Source of the DNA: an uncultured Cellvibrionales bacterium
GTDB lineage: Bacteria; Pseudomonadota; Gammaproteobacteria; Pseudomonadales; Cellvibrionaceae
NCBI GenBank assembly: GCA_913020115.1
Contig: CAJWBQ010000001.1
Span: 62,001 to 126,000, forward strand
Length of the DNA: 64,000 bases
Direction of reading: 5' to 3'
Shown here piece by piece: positions 1 through 10,353 of the stretch. The position numbers and the translations under genes were made by a program. The first letter of the stretch is position 1; every line of letters starts with the position of its first letter. The notes beneath the pieces were generated by a model. It saw only the letters and a program-made list of their open reading frames with translations, ran no database searches and was not told the DNA's origin.

Positions 1-1109
1 AGGTTTACTAGGCGACCTTCTGAAAGCAGTATCAGGTGGCTGTTGTTGGCGGCGTCTACGCTGCTGGCGCGGTAAATTTTATGAACTTGGGGTTTCACTT
101 CGTCCCAGGTCCAATTTTCGCGCATGAAGGCGGTGTCAATTTCGTTATCGAAGTGGCCGATGTTACAGACGACGGCACCGCTCTTTAAGCCGGTGAGCAT
201 GGCGCTGTCACAGACGTTGATGTTGCCGGTGGTGGTCACGACTAGGTCGGTGTTTTCTAAAACGGCGGTGTTGATGTCTGCCACTTTCCCGGTGTTGTTG
301 CCGTCATTATAAGCTGAGACAACTTCGAAGCCGTCCATGCACGCTTGCATGGCACAGATGGGATCAATTTCGGTGACTTTTACGATCATGCCTTCTTGGC
401 GCAGTGATGCGGCAGAACCTTTACCTACGTCGCCGTAGCCGATGACGAGGGCTTTTTTACCGGCCAATAGGTGGTCGGTGCCGCGTTTTATGGCGTCGTT
501 AAGGCTGTGACGACAACCGTATTTGTTGTCGTTTTTAGATTTGGTGACGGCGTCGTTTACGTTGATGGCGGGTACTTTAAGTTGACCCTTCTCCAACATT
601 TCTAAGAGGCGGTGAACACCAGTGGTGGTCTCTTCACTAATGCCGTGGATGGCGTCTAACATGGCGGGGTATTTGTTGTGACACATTTCGGTGAGGTCGC
701 CGCCATCGTCCAAAATCATGTTGGCGTTCCAAACTTCGCCATTAGCCAGAATGGTTTGTTCGATACACCACAAGAATTCTTCTTCGGTTTCACCTTTCCA
801 GGCGAATACGGGAATGCCTGCAGCTGCAATGGCTGCCGCTGCGTGGTCTTGGGTGGAAAAAATGTTGCACGACGACCAGCGAACGTCGGCGCCTAGGTCT
901 ACTAGGGTTTCGATGAGTACGGCGGTTTGAATGGTCATGTGGATACAGCCCATGATACGCGCGTCGGCCAAAGGTTTGGCGTCGCGGTATTTACGGCGCA
1001 GGGCCATCAGTGCGGGCATTTCGCCTTCGGCGATGTCAATTTCTTTGCGGCCCCAATCGGCGAGGGTGATGTCAGCAATTTTGTAATCGGTAAATGTAGC
1101 GTTTGTCAT
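1..1109 (-). CDS. ahcY: Adenosylhomocysteinase, 3' end cut off by the window
   Basis: Hydrolyses S-adenosylhomocysteine to adenosine and homocysteine in the cytoplasm, closing the methyl cycle. The reading frame is open from an ATG at 1109 down to base 1, about 369 codons; the C-terminus lies outside the window. The translation begins [20 protein letters not shown] and contains [33 protein letters not shown] and the NAD-binding segment [12 protein letters not shown], all typical of the family. An AGGA about 7 bases upstream supports the start. It lies 74 bp downstream of metK on the same strand and probably belongs to the sahR-metK-ahcY unit. Identity is very secure; only the end is missing. 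Confidence 0.97.
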   Translation of the reverse strand, partial: MTNATFTDYKIADITLADWGRKEIDIAEGEMPALMALRRKYRDAKPLADARIMGCIHMTIQTAVLIETLVDLGADVRWSSCNIFSTQDHAAAAIAAAGIPVFAWKGETEEEFLWCIEQTILANGEVWNANMILDDGGDLTEMCHNKYPAMLDAIHGISEETTTGVHRLLEMLEKGQLKVPAINVNDAVTKSKNDNKYGCRHSLNDAIKRGTDHLLAGKKALVIGYGDVGKGSAASLRQEGMIVKVTEIDPICAMQACMDGFEVVSAYNDGNNTGKVADINTAVLENTDLVVTTTGNINVCDSAMLTGLKSGAVVCNIGHFDNEIDTAFMRENWTWDEVKPQVHKIYRASSVDAANNSHLILLSEGRLVN

Positions 1110-1183
1110 TGTGTTTGTCCTGTTCTGGCGCGAGCTCAGGGCTGGCGTCAGTGAATGTTTTGTTTAGGGGTATTTAGTGACTT

Positions 1184-2338
1184 TTAAAGGGCCGATTTAA
1201 GCGCTTCTACTTTGTCAGTTTTTTCCCAGGTAAAGTTTTCGAGCTCGCGGCCAAAGTGGCCGTAGGCTGCGGTTTGACGGTAGATGGGGCGTTTTAGGTC
1301 AAGCATTTCTATTAGGCCGCGCGGACGCAGGTCAAAGTGCTCGTGCACCAGTGCGGTGATGGCGCTGTCGGCAATTTTGCCAGTGCCAAAGGTATTCACA
1401 TCAATTGATGTGGGTTCCGCTACACCGATGGCATAAGACACTTGAATTTCACAGCGTTCGGCTAGGCCGGCGGCAACAATATTTTTGGCGACGTAACGGC
1501 CAGCATAAGCGGCTGAGCGGTCTACTTTCGAGGGGTCTTTGCCGGAGAAGGCGCCGCCGCCGTGCCGTGCCATACCACCGTAGGTGTCGACAATGATTTT
1601 GCGACCGGTTAATCCGCAGTCGCCCACTGGGCCGCCAATAATGAATTGACCCGTTGGGTTGATATGGAAGAGTGTGTCTTTATGCAGCCACTCTGCAGGC
1701 AGGGTGTGCTTGATGATCTCTTCCATCACTGCTTCGCGTATGTCTTTCTGGCTGACATCAGGGTCGTGTTGGGTCGACAGAACGACGGCGTCGATGGCAA
1801 CGGGTAAACCGTTTTCATATCTCAGTGTGACTTGGCTTTTAGCATCGGGGCGCAACCAAGGCAAAATTTTGTTTTTGCGCAGGTAAGCTTGGCGCTCCAC
1901 TAGACGGTGAGAGTACAAGATGGGGGCTGGCATTAGCACTTCGGTTTCGTTGGTGGCGTAACCAAACATGAGACCTTGGTCGCCTGCACCCATGTCTTTG
2001 TCTTCGCCTTCATCAACACCCATGGCGATATCCGGTGACTGTTTACCAATGGCGTTTAATACTGCGCAAGAAGCGCCGTCAAATCCCAAGTCACTAGAGT
2101 CGTAGCCAATGTCGAGCACTACTTCGCGAATTAGGTCTTCAAGATCAACGTAAGTGCTTGTGCGGACTTCACCTGCAACCACGACCATGCCGGTTTTCAC
2201 GAGCGTTTCCACTGCAATTCGGGCTTCTTTGTCGTCGGTGAGGATGGCATCCACGATGGCATCAGAGATCTGATCGGCCATTTTGTCGGGGTGCCCTTCC
2301 GAAACGGATTCGGAGGTAAAAATTGAATATTCAGCCAT
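1184..2338 (-). CDS. metK: S-adenosylmethionine synthetase
   Basis: Makes S-adenosylmethionine from methionine and ATP. It has 384 residues, the usual length. Visible motifs are [13 protein letters not shown] (about residue 15), the ATP-binding [16 protein letters not shown] (about 117) and the P-loop-like [19 protein letters not shown] (about 260). A strong AGGAGA ribosome-binding site precedes the ATG. It sits between the SahR-like regulator (28 bp upstream) and ahcY, so the unit makes the methyl donor and removes the by-product. Likely controlled by the palindrome upstream of the regulator gene (inference). Confidence 0.98.
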   Translation of the reverse strand: MAEYSIFTSESVSEGHPDKMADQISDAIVDAILTDDKEARIAVETLVKTGMVVVAGEVRTSTYVDLEDLIREVVLDIGYDSSDLGFDGASCAVLNAIGKQSPDIAMGVDEGEDKDMGAGDQGLMFGYATNETEVLMPAPILYSHRLVERQAYLRKNKILPWLRPDAKSQVTLRYENGLPVAIDAVVLSTQHDPDVSQKDIREAVMEEIIKHTLPAEWLHKDTLFHINPTGQFIIGGPVGDCGLTGRKIIVDTYGGMARHGGGAFSGKDPSKVDRSAAYAGRYVAKNIVAAGLAERCEIQVSYAIGVAEPTSIDVNTFGTGKIADSAITALVHEHFDLRPRGLIEMLDLKRPIYRQTAAYGHFGRELENFTWEKTDKVEALKSAL

Positions 2339-2365
2339 GGAGCTTCTCCTGCCGGTAACTGTTAA

Positions 2366-3376
2366 CTATAGGTAAGAATGGATTTTTTGTGCGCGGGCAT
2401 TGGCCTGCGCTTTGATAAAGTGTCGTACTTGTACTTGAAAGCCATTACGCAAAGCAAAATATACGCTCTGGCCTTCCTTTAGACCGGCCTGAACGGCCCA
2501 GCGGGTAAAATCTTCGGGTTCAAAGCCTTGCCATAAATCGCCACAGGCTTCTTTGGCCCAACCTTGATCGTGTCGACATAGGTCAGTCACAATTAGGTGA
2601 CCGCCGGCACTCAGCAAATGGCTGAGATCTTGGAATACTTCGGCAGGTGATGGTGTGTGGTGCAATACCATATTCACCACCACGCAATCGGCCTGTAGCT
2701 TTCGGCGCAATGCCTCGCGAGTATCGCCCAAAATGAAATTGATGTTGTGGAGATTTTCCTGTCGGGCATTTTGTTCGGCGCAGGCGAGCATAGGAGCGGC
2801 GTTGTCGAGGGCAATCACCTCTTTATAGAGCGGGCTGAGTACCGATAAAAATTCACCTTCACCAGGGCCAAGCTCCAGGGCGCGCGGGTGCTCGCCAAGT
2901 CCACTCACCATATCTTTCACAGCTTCAGCGTATACGGGATAACTCGCAATCATGTCCTGTTGTTCTCTGAACTTGCTGACATTTTCGGCGAAAAACTGCT
3001 TTGAGGTTGATGCCCGCTCTTCCTGAATCAGGTTGACTTGAGCGACTAGGGCCGGCGATATCGAGGTTTCATCTAAAGACTCAAAAAGCTGTTGCTGTAA
3101 ACGACAGAGCCCAGATTGTTGGCTGGGGTTGGCACGCCGATAAAAGATAGAGTTGCCTTCGCGACGTGAGGCTACCCATCCTGCCGCCGTAAGTACCTTG
3201 AGGTGGTGACTCATGCCCGACTGTTTAGTATTGAACAGCCTGCTGAGTTCCATCACTCCATAAGAGTCTCTCTCGAGGATGCGCAAAATCTCCAAGCGCA
3301 AAGGATCACCCGCCGCTTTTAAGCAATTGGCGAGTTGTGGCAAGTCCTCTGAAGATGGCATAGATAGTTGTGACAT
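2366..3376 (-). CDS. sahR: ArsR-type regulator fused to a SAM-methyltransferase-like domain (SahR-like)
   Basis: The N-terminal ~95 residues form an ArsR winged helix (LANCLKAAGDPLRLEILRIL, MELSRLFNTKQSGMSHHLKVLTAAGWV). The C-terminal half is a class I methyltransferase fold with a SAM/SAH site (ALELGPGEGEF, about residue 165) and a motif resembling post-I (VIALDNAAPML). This two-domain architecture next to metK and ahcY matches SahR, described in Proteobacteria as an SAH-sensing repressor of methionine-cycle genes. The methyltransferase-like domain is then probably a ligand sensor rather than an enzyme. It is the first gene of the minus-strand unit, 22 bp from a 12-bp-arm palindrome, suggesting autoregulation. 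The family call is confident; the effector and targets are inferred from context. Confidence 0.85.
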   Translation of the reverse strand: MSQLSMPSSEDLPQLANCLKAAGDPLRLEILRILERDSYGVMELSRLFNTKQSGMSHHLKVLTAAGWVASRREGNSIFYRRANPSQQSGLCRLQQQLFESLDETSISPALVAQVNLIQEERASTSKQFFAENVSKFREQQDMIASYPVYAEAVKDMVSGLGEHPRALELGPGEGEFLSVLSPLYKEVIALDNAAPMLACAEQNARQENLHNINFILGDTREALRRKLQADCVVVNMVLHHTPSPAEVFQDLSHLLSAGGHLIVTDLCRHDQGWAKEACGDLWQGFEPEDFTRWAVQAGLKEGQSVYFALRNGFQVQVRHFIKAQANARAQKIHSYL

Positions 3377-3398
3377 CTGCGGATTCTAGCAGTAGATC

Positions 3399-3430
3399 CA
3401 CTCTATATCAAAATATATTGATATAGAGTG
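3399..3430. promoter_or_regulatory. Palindromic operator, probable SahR site
   Basis: CACTCTATATCA at 3399-3410 is the exact reverse complement of 3419-3430. The 8-base AT-rich spacer is itself nearly symmetric, so 32 bp are palindromic except for one central mispair. The inner core reads ATCAA-N6-TTGAT. It lies 22 bp upstream of sahR and 135 bp upstream of the divergent tkt. An ArsR-family dimer would bind such a site. Assignment to SahR is inferred from position. Confidence 0.75.
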
Positions 3431-3565
3431 AGAAATAAGCACACTTTTCTTTATTAATAGCCCGCTGACGCTTTACCTTGATGGGCAAGGTGGGAGAAAA
3501 TAGCGCCCGTTTTCACACCCCCTGTTTGAGTTATCTGTTTACGTTACCCAAGGAATACTGAGCCC

Positions 3566-5563
3566 ATGCCCTCTCGCGCCGAACTAGCCAATGCCATCCG
3601 AGCCTTAAGTATGGACGCCGTCCAACAAGCCAATAGTGGCCACCCGGGTGCGCCCATGGGAATGGCTGATATTGCTGAAGTGCTGTGGAACGATTTTTTG
3701 CAGCATAACCCCAACAACCCTAATTGGGCTGACAGAGACCGTTTTGTTCTTTCCAATGGTCACGGCTCTATGCTGATCTACTCTCTGCTGCACTTGAGCG
3801 GTTATGATCTGCCGATCGACGAATTAAAGAATTTCCGCCAGTTGCACTCGAAAACTCCGGGTCACCCCGAGTATGGATATGCACCTGGTGTTGAAACCAC
3901 CACAGGCCCACTGGGTCAGGGCATCACTAATGCCGTAGGCATGGCATTGGCCGAAAAAATTCTAGCCGACCAATTTAACCGTGAAGGTCACACTGTTGTT
4001 GACCACAACACCTACACTTTTGTGGGTGACGGTTGTCTTATGGAAGGCATCTCCCACGAAGCCGGTTCACTGGCGGGCACCTTGGGCTTAGGTAAATTAG
4101 TCGCGTTTTATGACGACAACGGCATTTCCATTGACGGTGAAGTGGAAGGTTGGTTTACCGACGACACCCCGAAGCGTTTTGAAGCTTACGGTTGGCATGT
4201 CATTCCTGGCGTTGACGGGCACGACAGCGCTGCGATTAAAGCGGCGATTGAAGCCGCTAAGGCCGAGAGCGACAAGCCGACACTTATCTGCTGCAAAACC
4301 GTTATTGGTTTTGGCTCACCTAATAAGCAGGGTAAAGAAGATTGTCACGGTGCTCCTTTGGGTGCTGACGAAATTGCACTCACACGCAAGGCCTTGGGCT
4401 GGACCCATGGACCCTTTGAAATTCCCGCTGAAATTAGCAAAGCCTGGAACAACGCCGAGCGTGGCGCCAGTGCTGAAGCCGCTTGGAATGAAAAGGTCGC
4501 CGCTTACCGTGCCGCCCATCCTGAATTAGCCGCTGAATTTGAGCGTCGTTTGGCCGGTGATTTGCCTGCAGACTTTAGCGATCAGGCTGACGCCTACATT
4601 CGCGACTGTCAGGCCAGTATGGACAAAATCGCCTCTCGAAAGGCTTCTCAAAACACCTTGAACGCTTATGGCCCTTTGCTGCCTGAGCTCTTGGGTGGCT
4701 CTGCTGATTTGGCGGGATCAAACCTAACAATTTGGTCTGGCTGCAAGGGCATCACAGCCAACGACGCCAGCGGCAACTACATCTATTACGGTGTGCGTGA
4801 ATTTGGCATGAGCGCCATGATGAACGGCTTGGCTCTGCACGGTGGCTTTGTCACCTATGGCGCCACGTTCTTAATGTTCATGGAGTATGCTCGCAATGCT
4901 GTGCGCATGGCCGCACTGATGAAGCAAAAGAGCATTTTTGTGTATACCCACGATTCCATTGGCTTGGGCGAAGATGGCCCAACTCACCAGCCTGTAGAGC
5001 AGATGACTTCACTGCGCGCAACGCCCAACCTGAACACCTGGCGCCCTTGCGATACCGTTGAATCAGCCGTGTGTTGGAAAAGCGCCATTGAGCGCACTGA
5101 CGGCCCAAGCGCTTTGATCTTTTCACGACAGGGTTTAGAGCCTCAAGCGCGTGATGAAGCTACCTTGGCCAATGTGGCGAAGGGCGGCTATGTATTAAAA
5201 GACTGCTCGGGCCAGCCCGACGCAATTTTGATTGCCACTGGCTCCGAAATTGGTTTGGCCGTTGCGGCGGCTGACAAGCTCAGCAGCGAAGGCAAGCAGA
5301 TACGTGTTGTCTCCATGCCTTGTGCGGAAGTGTATGAAAAGCAAGACGCTGAGTACCGAGAGTCAGTATTACCCATCAGTGTATTGGCTCGAGTAGCGGT
5401 TGAAGCGGCTCACCAAGACTTCTGGTACAAATATGTGGGCTTGGACGGCGCTGTTGTGGGTATGAGCACCTTTGGTGAATCTGCCCCAATCAACGACCTG
5501 ATGGAGCACTTTGGCTTCACATTAGAGAACGTTGTCGACACCGTGAAAGAGGTGATGGCCTGA
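3566..5563 (+). CDS. tkt: Transketolase
   Basis: Thiamine-diphosphate enzyme of the pentose phosphate pathway, moving two-carbon units between sugar phosphates. Its 665 residues match bacterial transketolases. The N-terminal segment shows [17 protein letters not shown] and [16 protein letters not shown]. The cofactor motif is [18 protein letters not shown] (about residue 155), and the pyrimidine domain carries [17 protein letters not shown] and GPTHQPVEQ. The ATG at 3566 has AAGGA 11 bases upstream. It is followed after 4 bp by epd, and pgk and fba come next, so sugar-phosphate enzymes are grouped as in many gammaproteobacteria. Its promoter region abuts the sahR operator. Confidence 0.98.
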   Translation: MPSRAELANAIRALSMDAVQQANSGHPGAPMGMADIAEVLWNDFLQHNPNNPNWADRDRFVLSNGHGSMLIYSLLHLSGYDLPIDELKNFRQLHSKTPGHPEYGYAPGVETTTGPLGQGITNAVGMALAEKILADQFNREGHTVVDHNTYTFVGDGCLMEGISHEAGSLAGTLGLGKLVAFYDDNGISIDGEVEGWFTDDTPKRFEAYGWHVIPGVDGHDSAAIKAAIEAAKAESDKPTLICCKTVIGFGSPNKQGKEDCHGAPLGADEIALTRKALGWTHGPFEIPAEISKAWNNAERGASAEAAWNEKVAAYRAAHPELAAEFERRLAGDLPADFSDQADAYIRDCQASMDKIASRKASQNTLNAYGPLLPELLGGSADLAGSNLTIWSGCKGITANDASGNYIYYGVREFGMSAMMNGLALHGGFVTYGATFLMFMEYARNAVRMAALMKQKSIFVYTHDSIGLGEDGPTHQPVEQMTSLRATPNLNTWRPCDTVESAVCWKSAIERTDGPSALIFSRQGLEPQARDEATLANVAKGGYVLKDCSGQPDAILIATGSEIGLAVAAADKLSSEGKQIRVVSMPCAEVYEKQDAEYRESVLPISVLARVAVEAAHQDFWYKYVGLDGAVVGMSTFGESAPINDLMEHFGFTLENVVDTVKEVMA

Positions 5564-5567
5564 TTTA

Positions 5568-6590
5568 ATGGCACTGCGCGTTGCAATTAATGGTTACGGC
5601 CGCATTGGCCGTGGTGTGCTGCGGGCGCTCTATGAATCGGGTGCTCGTCAACAATTGCAAGTCGTGGCCATTAATGAACTGGCTGACTGCAAAACCATAG
5701 CTCATCTGACAAAGTACGATTCCACTCACGGTCGCTTTCCCGGCGAGGTGAGTGTGTCTGACGACTGTCTGATGATCAATGGTGACTCTATTCAAGTTCT
5801 GCACATTGAGGCGATCGATGAATTGCCTTGGGGTGAGCTCAACATTGATTTGGTGTTGGAGTGTACGGGCACATTCAGCGACCGTGAGACCGCCCAGAAG
5901 CACATCGACAGTGGTGGCCGGCGAGTGTTGTTTTCCCAGCCTGCACAATCTGATGTAGATGCCACCATTGTTTATGGTGTGAATCATCAGAGTTTGACGG
6001 GTCAGGAAACCATTATTTCTAGCGCTTCTTGTACGACCAATTGCAGCGTACCGGTTATCAAGGTACTGGACGATGCCTTTGGGCTTGAAAGTGGTGTGAT
6101 TACAACCATTCACTCGGCGATGAACGATCAGCCGGTTATTGATGCCTACCACCACACAGACCTCAGAAAAACCCGCAGTGCTTTTCAATCTATAATTCCT
6201 GTCGACACGGGGCTAGCCCGTGGCATTGAGCGGCTTCTGCCCAAGCTTACGGGTAAGTTCGAGGCTCAGGCGATGCGTGTTCCCACAACGAATGTCTCGG
6301 TGATTGACCTGTCGCTGGTTGTGGTGAGTGATGTAGACGCTGTGCAAGTGAACCAAACGCTCAAAGATGCCGCCGATCAACAGTTTAATGGTGTATTGGG
6401 TTATACCGAAGAACCCTTAGCGTCCTGTGATTTCAACCACGACGAACGCTCCGGCATTGTTGATGCTAGCCAGACCCGCGTGGCCGGTAAGCGTCATATC
6501 AAAGTGCTTACATGGTTTGACAACGAGTGGGGCTACGCGAACCGAATGGTAGATGTTGCCGTTGCTTGGGGCAAAAAATTCAATTCTTAA
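5568..6590 (+). CDS. epd: Erythrose-4-phosphate dehydrogenase (GAPDH family)
   Basis: NAD-dependent dehydrogenase, 340 residues. The Rossmann segment [17 protein letters not shown] and active-site [20 protein letters not shown] (catalytic Cys about residue 154) place it in the GAPDH superfamily. The stretch after the active site ([40 protein letters not shown]) resembles Epd of E. coli more than GapA, as does the order epd-pgk-fba. Epd oxidises erythrose 4-phosphate to 4-phosphoerythronate, the first step of one pyridoxal-phosphate route. It could also act as, or instead be, the glycolytic GAPDH; sequence inspection alone does not fully settle that. It is only 4 bp from tkt and lacks a strong ribosome-binding site, so translation may be coupled. 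Confidence 0.85.
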   Translation: MALRVAINGYGRIGRGVLRALYESGARQQLQVVAINELADCKTIAHLTKYDSTHGRFPGEVSVSDDCLMINGDSIQVLHIEAIDELPWGELNIDLVLECTGTFSDRETAQKHIDSGGRRVLFSQPAQSDVDATIVYGVNHQSLTGQETIISSASCTTNCSVPVIKVLDDAFGLESGVITTIHSAMNDQPVIDAYHHTDLRKTRSAFQSIIPVDTGLARGIERLLPKLTGKFEAQAMRVPTTNVSVIDLSLVVVSDVDAVQVNQTLKDAADQQFNGVLGYTEEPLASCDFNHDERSGIVDASQTRVAGKRHIKVLTWFDNEWGYANRMVDVAVAWGKKFNS

Positions 6591-6602
6591 GAGGACGTGT
6601 TC

Positions 6603-7766
6603 ATGGCTGTTAAGTTAATGGCTGATTTAAACCTTAAAGGTAAGCGCGTGTTGATCCGCCAAGATCTCAACGTGCCCGTGAAGAACGGAAAAGTGACCAG
6701 CGACGCTCGCATTCGCGCGTCTTTACCCACTATTGAGCTGGCCTTGAAAGCCGGTGCCAAAGTGATGGTGATGTCCCACTTGGGCCGCCCCACTGAAGGT
6801 GAATTTGTTGAAGAGTATTCATTGGCACCCGTAGCGGCCCATCTTGCTGAACTGCTAGCTCGTGATGTGCCTTTAGTGAGCGACTGGAGCGAAGGTTTGC
6901 CGTTGAACGAAGGTCAACTCGTTCTTTTGGAGAATGTTCGCTTTAATGTCGGTGAGAAAAAAGACGAAGACGCACTAGCAAAACGTTATGCAGAATTGTG
7001 CGATGTATTTGTGATGGACGCCTTTGGCACCGCGCATCGTGCTCAGGCCTCGACACACGGTGTTGCGAAATTTGCCGATGAAGCTTGCGCTGGCCCCTTG
7101 TTGTCGGGTGAATTAGACGCTCTGAAACAATCTCTAGCGAATCCTGCGCGGCCTATGGTGGCGATAGTGGGCGGCTCTAAAGTTTCGACTAAGCTTACTG
7201 TATTAGAGACCTTATCGGACAAAGTAGATCAGCTCATTGTGGGCGGTGGTATTGCCAATACATTTTTGGCCGCAGCGGGCCACAACGTTGGCAAGTCTCT
7301 TTACGAAGAAGACCTAATTCCCAATGCTAAGGCTTTGATGGCAAAAACCTCAATTCCAGTGCCCACCGATGTGGTGACAGGCAAAGAATTTTCCGAAACA
7401 GCCGAGGCTACGCTTAAGTCGGCGGCTGAGGTGGAGTCGGATGACATGATTTTTGATATTGGCCCCGATACTTCGGCTGAACTGGCTCGTATTATCTCCG
7501 AAGCTAAGACCATTATTTGGAACGGCCCCGTAGGTGTATTTGAATTCGATCAATTTGCCGCGGGTACCAAGGCACTTGCCGAGGCTATCGCTGACAGCGA
7601 AGGCTTCTCGATTGCAGGTGGCGGCGATACTTTGGCGGCGGTTGATAAATACAATGTCACTGAGCAAGTGTCGTATATCTCTACCGGTGGTGGCGCCTTT
7701 CTTGAGTACGTTGAAGGAAAGGTATTACCTGCCGTTGCCATGCTAGAGCAGCGTGGCCTAAAATAA
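6603..7766 (+). CDS. pgk: Phosphoglycerate kinase
   Basis: Transfers phosphate from 1,3-bisphosphoglycerate to ADP. With the ATG at 6603 it has 387 residues, the E. coli length. An in-frame GTG at 6597 is also possible, but the GAGGA at 6591 is spaced better for 6603. Motifs: [45 protein letters not shown] and the C-terminal nucleotide-binding [10 protein letters not shown] with [10 protein letters not shown] and [10 protein letters not shown]. It follows epd directly. Confidence 0.98.
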   Translation: MAVKLMADLNLKGKRVLIRQDLNVPVKNGKVTSDARIRASLPTIELALKAGAKVMVMSHLGRPTEGEFVEEYSLAPVAAHLAELLARDVPLVSDWSEGLPLNEGQLVLLENVRFNVGEKKDEDALAKRYAELCDVFVMDAFGTAHRAQASTHGVAKFADEACAGPLLSGELDALKQSLANPARPMVAIVGGSKVSTKLTVLETLSDKVDQLIVGGGIANTFLAAAGHNVGKSLYEEDLIPNAKALMAKTSIPVPTDVVTGKEFSETAEATLKSAAEVESDDMIFDIGPDTSAELARIISEAKTIIWNGPVGVFEFDQFAAGTKALAEAIADSEGFSIAGGGDTLAAVDKYNVTEQVSYISTGGGAFLEYVEGKVLPAVAMLEQRGLK

Positions 7767-7902
7767 ATTAACACGATGGAAAAACCAAAAGCCCAAAGAG
7801 GCTTATGGCTTTAGTGAGCGCTGCACAGATGGCGCCACTGAACATAAAAAACCAGACACCGATACTTATAAGCCCACGTATACAGAAACAGGATACAGAA
7901 AT

Positions 7903-8967
7903 ATGGCACTTATCAGCTTGCGTCAGATGCTTGATCACGCCGCCGAATACAATTACGGCGTACCCGCCTTTAACGTTAACAATCTAGAGCAAATGCGGGC
8001 CATCATGGAAGCCGCCGATAAAACCAATTCACCGGTTATTGTGCAGGCCTCAGCTGGCGCGCGGAAATATGCCGGCGCGCCCTTTTTGCGTCATTTAATT
8101 TTGGCGGCTATTGAAGAGTTTCCTCATATCCCCGTGTGCATGCACCAGGATCACGGTACCTCTCCTGCTATTTGCCAGCGTTCTATCCAGTTGGGTTTTA
8201 GTTCCGTGATGATGGATGGCTCTCTGCGCGAAGACGGAAAAACCCCGGCCGATTACGACTACAATGTGGGCGTAACCAAGTTGTCAGTTGATATGGCTCA
8301 TGCCGGCGGCGTGTCTGTTGAGGGCGAGCTGGGTTGTCTCGGTTCACTTGAAACAGGTGAGGCTGGCGAAGAAGACGGCGTAGGCGCCGCGGGTAAATTA
8401 ACTCACGAGCAAATGCTAACAGACCCAGAAGAAGCGGCAGACTTTGTTAGGGCAACCCAAGTGGACGCTTTAGCCATTGCCTGTGGCACCTCTCATGGAG
8501 CTTATAAGTTTTCTCGCCCACCTACGGGCGATATATTGGCCATTGACCGTATTAAGGAAATTCACAAGCGTATTCCTGGTACACACTTAGTAATGCACGG
8601 TTCTTCTTCTGTGCCACAAGAGTGGTTGAAAGTGATCAATGACTATGGCGGTGAAATGCCAGAAACTTATGGGGTGCCAGTCGAACAAATATGTGAAGGC
8701 ATTAAGCACGGCGTTCGTAAAGTAAACATTGATACCGATCTACGTTTAGCCTCCACCGGCGCAGTACGGAAGTTTTTGTCAGAAAACCCGAAGGAGTTTG
8801 ATCCTCGTAAATTCCTGATTGCCAGCACCAAAGCTATGATGGAGATTTGTTTGTCTCGCTATGACGCTTTTGGCGCGAGCGGCCAAGCGAGCAAGATCAA
8901 GGTGCTTAGCTTAGATGCTATGAGTGAGCGCTACGAAGCAGGAGAACTAAACGCTCAAATTAATTGA
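7903..8967 (+). CDS. fba: Fructose-bisphosphate aldolase, class II
   Basis: Zinc-dependent cleavage and condensation of fructose 1,6-bisphosphate. It has 354 residues. The pattern is that of the class IIB 'Calvin-type' aldolases: [21 protein letters not shown], zinc-binding histidine in [51 protein letters not shown] and [17 protein letters not shown] lies just upstream of the ATG. A 136-bp gap separates it from pgk and holds only a short hairpin (AAGCC/GGCTT, 7789-7804) without a T-run. Downstream is the first copy of the fold-back element. Confidence 0.97.
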   Translation: MALISLRQMLDHAAEYNYGVPAFNVNNLEQMRAIMEAADKTNSPVIVQASAGARKYAGAPFLRHLILAAIEEFPHIPVCMHQDHGTSPAICQRSIQLGFSSVMMDGSLREDGKTPADYDYNVGVTKLSVDMAHAGGVSVEGELGCLGSLETGEAGEEDGVGAAGKLTHEQMLTDPEEAADFVRATQVDALAIACGTSHGAYKFSRPPTGDILAIDRIKEIHKRIPGTHLVMHGSSSVPQEWLKVINDYGGEMPETYGVPVEQICEGIKHGVRKVNIDTDLRLASTGAVRKFLSENPKEFDPRKFLIASTKAMMEICLSRYDAFGASGQASKIKVLSLDAMSERYEAGELNAQIN

Positions 8968-9015
8968 TTGTTTAGATTTTTGAGTTCATTTATAAGTGAA
9001 TTGTGCCAATAAATC

Positions 9016-9178
9016 GGGCCGCCAGGGTGCTTCATGTTGTGGCCGGTCGCAAATTTTTCAGTTTCTCCGGCTGCTGCGGAACTCGCTTCGCTCAAACAGT
9101 CCTCGCAAAAGACGCCGGAAAAACTGAAAAATTTAAACGCTCCCTTAAAGGCCACAACATGAAGCACCCTGGCAGCCC
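9016..9178 (-). repeat. Dispersed fold-back element, copy 1 (short form)
   Basis: 163 nt between fba and the hydrolase gene; it fills most of the gene-free 8968-9316 stretch. The outer stem pairs 9016-9044 with 9150-9178 (29 bp, one mispair). A second stem pairs 9051-9071 with 9114-9134 (21 bp, one mispair). Shared family cores are GGCCGGTCGC beside the 5' arm, CTCAAACAGTCCTCGC in the apical loop and AAACGCTCCCT before the 3' arm. Both mispairs are C-A on the plus strand and so G.U on the minus strand. It lacks the ~100-nt hairpin cluster of the other copies. An 8-bp direct repeat TTGTGCCA flanks it (9001-9008 and 9184-9191). Any ORF here is an artefact of the repeat. Confidence 0.85.
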
Positions 9179-9316
9179 TGCTCTTGTGCCATAGTTGAAG
9201 AGTAATCTCCAATGAAGTAGTGAGCTTGGGTTAGAAAAAGCATTTAGCTTGGTGCGTAAAGAGAAAAAACGATCATAATCTCAATGTAAAAGTTGTTGGT
9301 GGAGTTATTTTCAAGA

Positions 9317-10270
9317 ATGAAAAAGTCTCAGCTCAACCAATTGGCCGAAGTTTTGCCACCTTTCAATTGCTCTGAAGACGAGATGAGCGAATTCATTGAA
9401 ACGTCGAATGTTCAGCAGTACCTCAATTTTTACGGCATTAACTTTTCCAAAGAAATTCCAGGCGTAAAACATCGCTTTACATCGATTCAGTCGGCTGAAT
9501 ATAAAATTGCTGTGCAGTGTTGGAATCTGGAGGAATCGAAAGGGACGATTTTTCTGGCGCATGGTTATCTCGATCACACGGGAGTCTTTGGTCATGCCAT
9601 TCGCTTCGCATTGAATAATAACTACTCTGTTTGCGCTTTCGACTTGCCTGGCCATGGCCTTAGTAGTGGTGAGGCAGCGACTATTAGTTCCTTCGATAAA
9701 TACACGGATGCCTTACAGGCTGTGTATGAATTCGCGCAGGAAGGCATGGTTTCCCCTTTTCATGTCTTGGCGCAAAGTACCGGTGGTTCTGTGGTGCTAA
9801 ATCATCTTTGGCGTTATGATCCAGCCGCATTTGATAAGGTGATTTTGTTGGCGCCACTTATTCGCTCTCACGGTTGGGGGATTACGCGCTTGGCTTTCTT
9901 TTTCTTAAAGCCGATCCTAAAAAGTACTCCGCGCCACTTCAATGAAAATACCCACAACATGGATTTTATTGATTTCCTTAGAGAGCAAGATCCGCTTCAA
10001 TCTCGAGTGATTCCAACTGAGTGGGTGGGGGCGATGTCGGCATGGTGGAAGAGATTTATTAATCTTCCGACTTTAGATAAGTCGGTTTTAGTGATTCAGG
10101 GGGACGCGGATACAACGGTAGATTGGCCCTATAATATGCGCCAAATAAAATCTCGCTTGCCGAACGCTACTATCAAAGTGGTGCCGGAATTGCGTCATCA
10201 GGTTGTTAATGAATCAGATTCTTTTCGAAGGACTGTTTTCGCTAAGGTTACAAGTTTTTTAAATTCATAA
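9317..10270 (+). CDS. Alpha/beta hydrolase, lysophospholipase-like
   Basis: A 317-residue protein of the serine hydrolase fold related to lysophospholipases and monoacylglycerol lipases. It shows an oxyanion-region FLAHGYLDHTGVF, the FDLPGHGLSSGE segment, the nucleophile elbow LAQSTGGSVV (A-Q-S-T-G instead of the usual G-H-S-M-G), a late aspartate in VLVIQGDADTTVDW and the probable catalytic histidine in ELRHQVVNES. No signal peptide is evident, so it is probably cytoplasmic. The start is uncertain: the ATG at 9317 is preferred, with an in-frame TTG at 9293 as the alternative. Substrate unknown. It is convergent with serA. Confidence 0.8.
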   Translation: MKKSQLNQLAEVLPPFNCSEDEMSEFIETSNVQQYLNFYGINFSKEIPGVKHRFTSIQSAEYKIAVQCWNLEESKGTIFLAHGYLDHTGVFGHAIRFALNNNYSVCAFDLPGHGLSSGEAATISSFDKYTDALQAVYEFAQEGMVSPFHVLAQSTGGSVVLNHLWRYDPAAFDKVILLAPLIRSHGWGITRLAFFFLKPILKSTPRHFNENTHNMDFIDFLREQDPLQSRVIPTEWVGAMSAWWKRFINLPTLDKSVLVIQGDADTTVDWPYNMRQIKSRLPNATIKVVPELRHQVVNESDSFRRTVFAKVTSFLNS

Positions 10271-10310
10271 GCCCCTTCTGCAAGAAATTTCGTCGATTCT
10301 CTTCTAGTAT

Positions 10311-10344
10311 CTTGGTACGGTCTTGGTTTCTAGACCGTACCAAG
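10311..10344. terminator. Perfect stem-loop between convergent genes
   Basis: CTTGGTACGGTCT at 10311-10323 pairs perfectly with 10332-10344 around an 8-base loop. It lies between the ends of the hydrolase gene and serA and could stop transcription from both sides. There is no clear T-run on either side, so it may instead protect transcript 3' ends. Confidence 0.5.
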
Positions 10345-10353
10345 TTCATCAAA

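Noticed and set aside
1110..1183. Possible SAH riboswitch between metK and ahcY
   Set aside because: The minus-strand sequence has a small hairpin but not the conserved SAH-aptamer cores; control by the SahR-like protein explains the locus.
7805..7987. 60-residue frame overlapping the fba start
   Set aside because: Out of frame with fba, no similarity recognised, and covers the fba ribosome-binding site.
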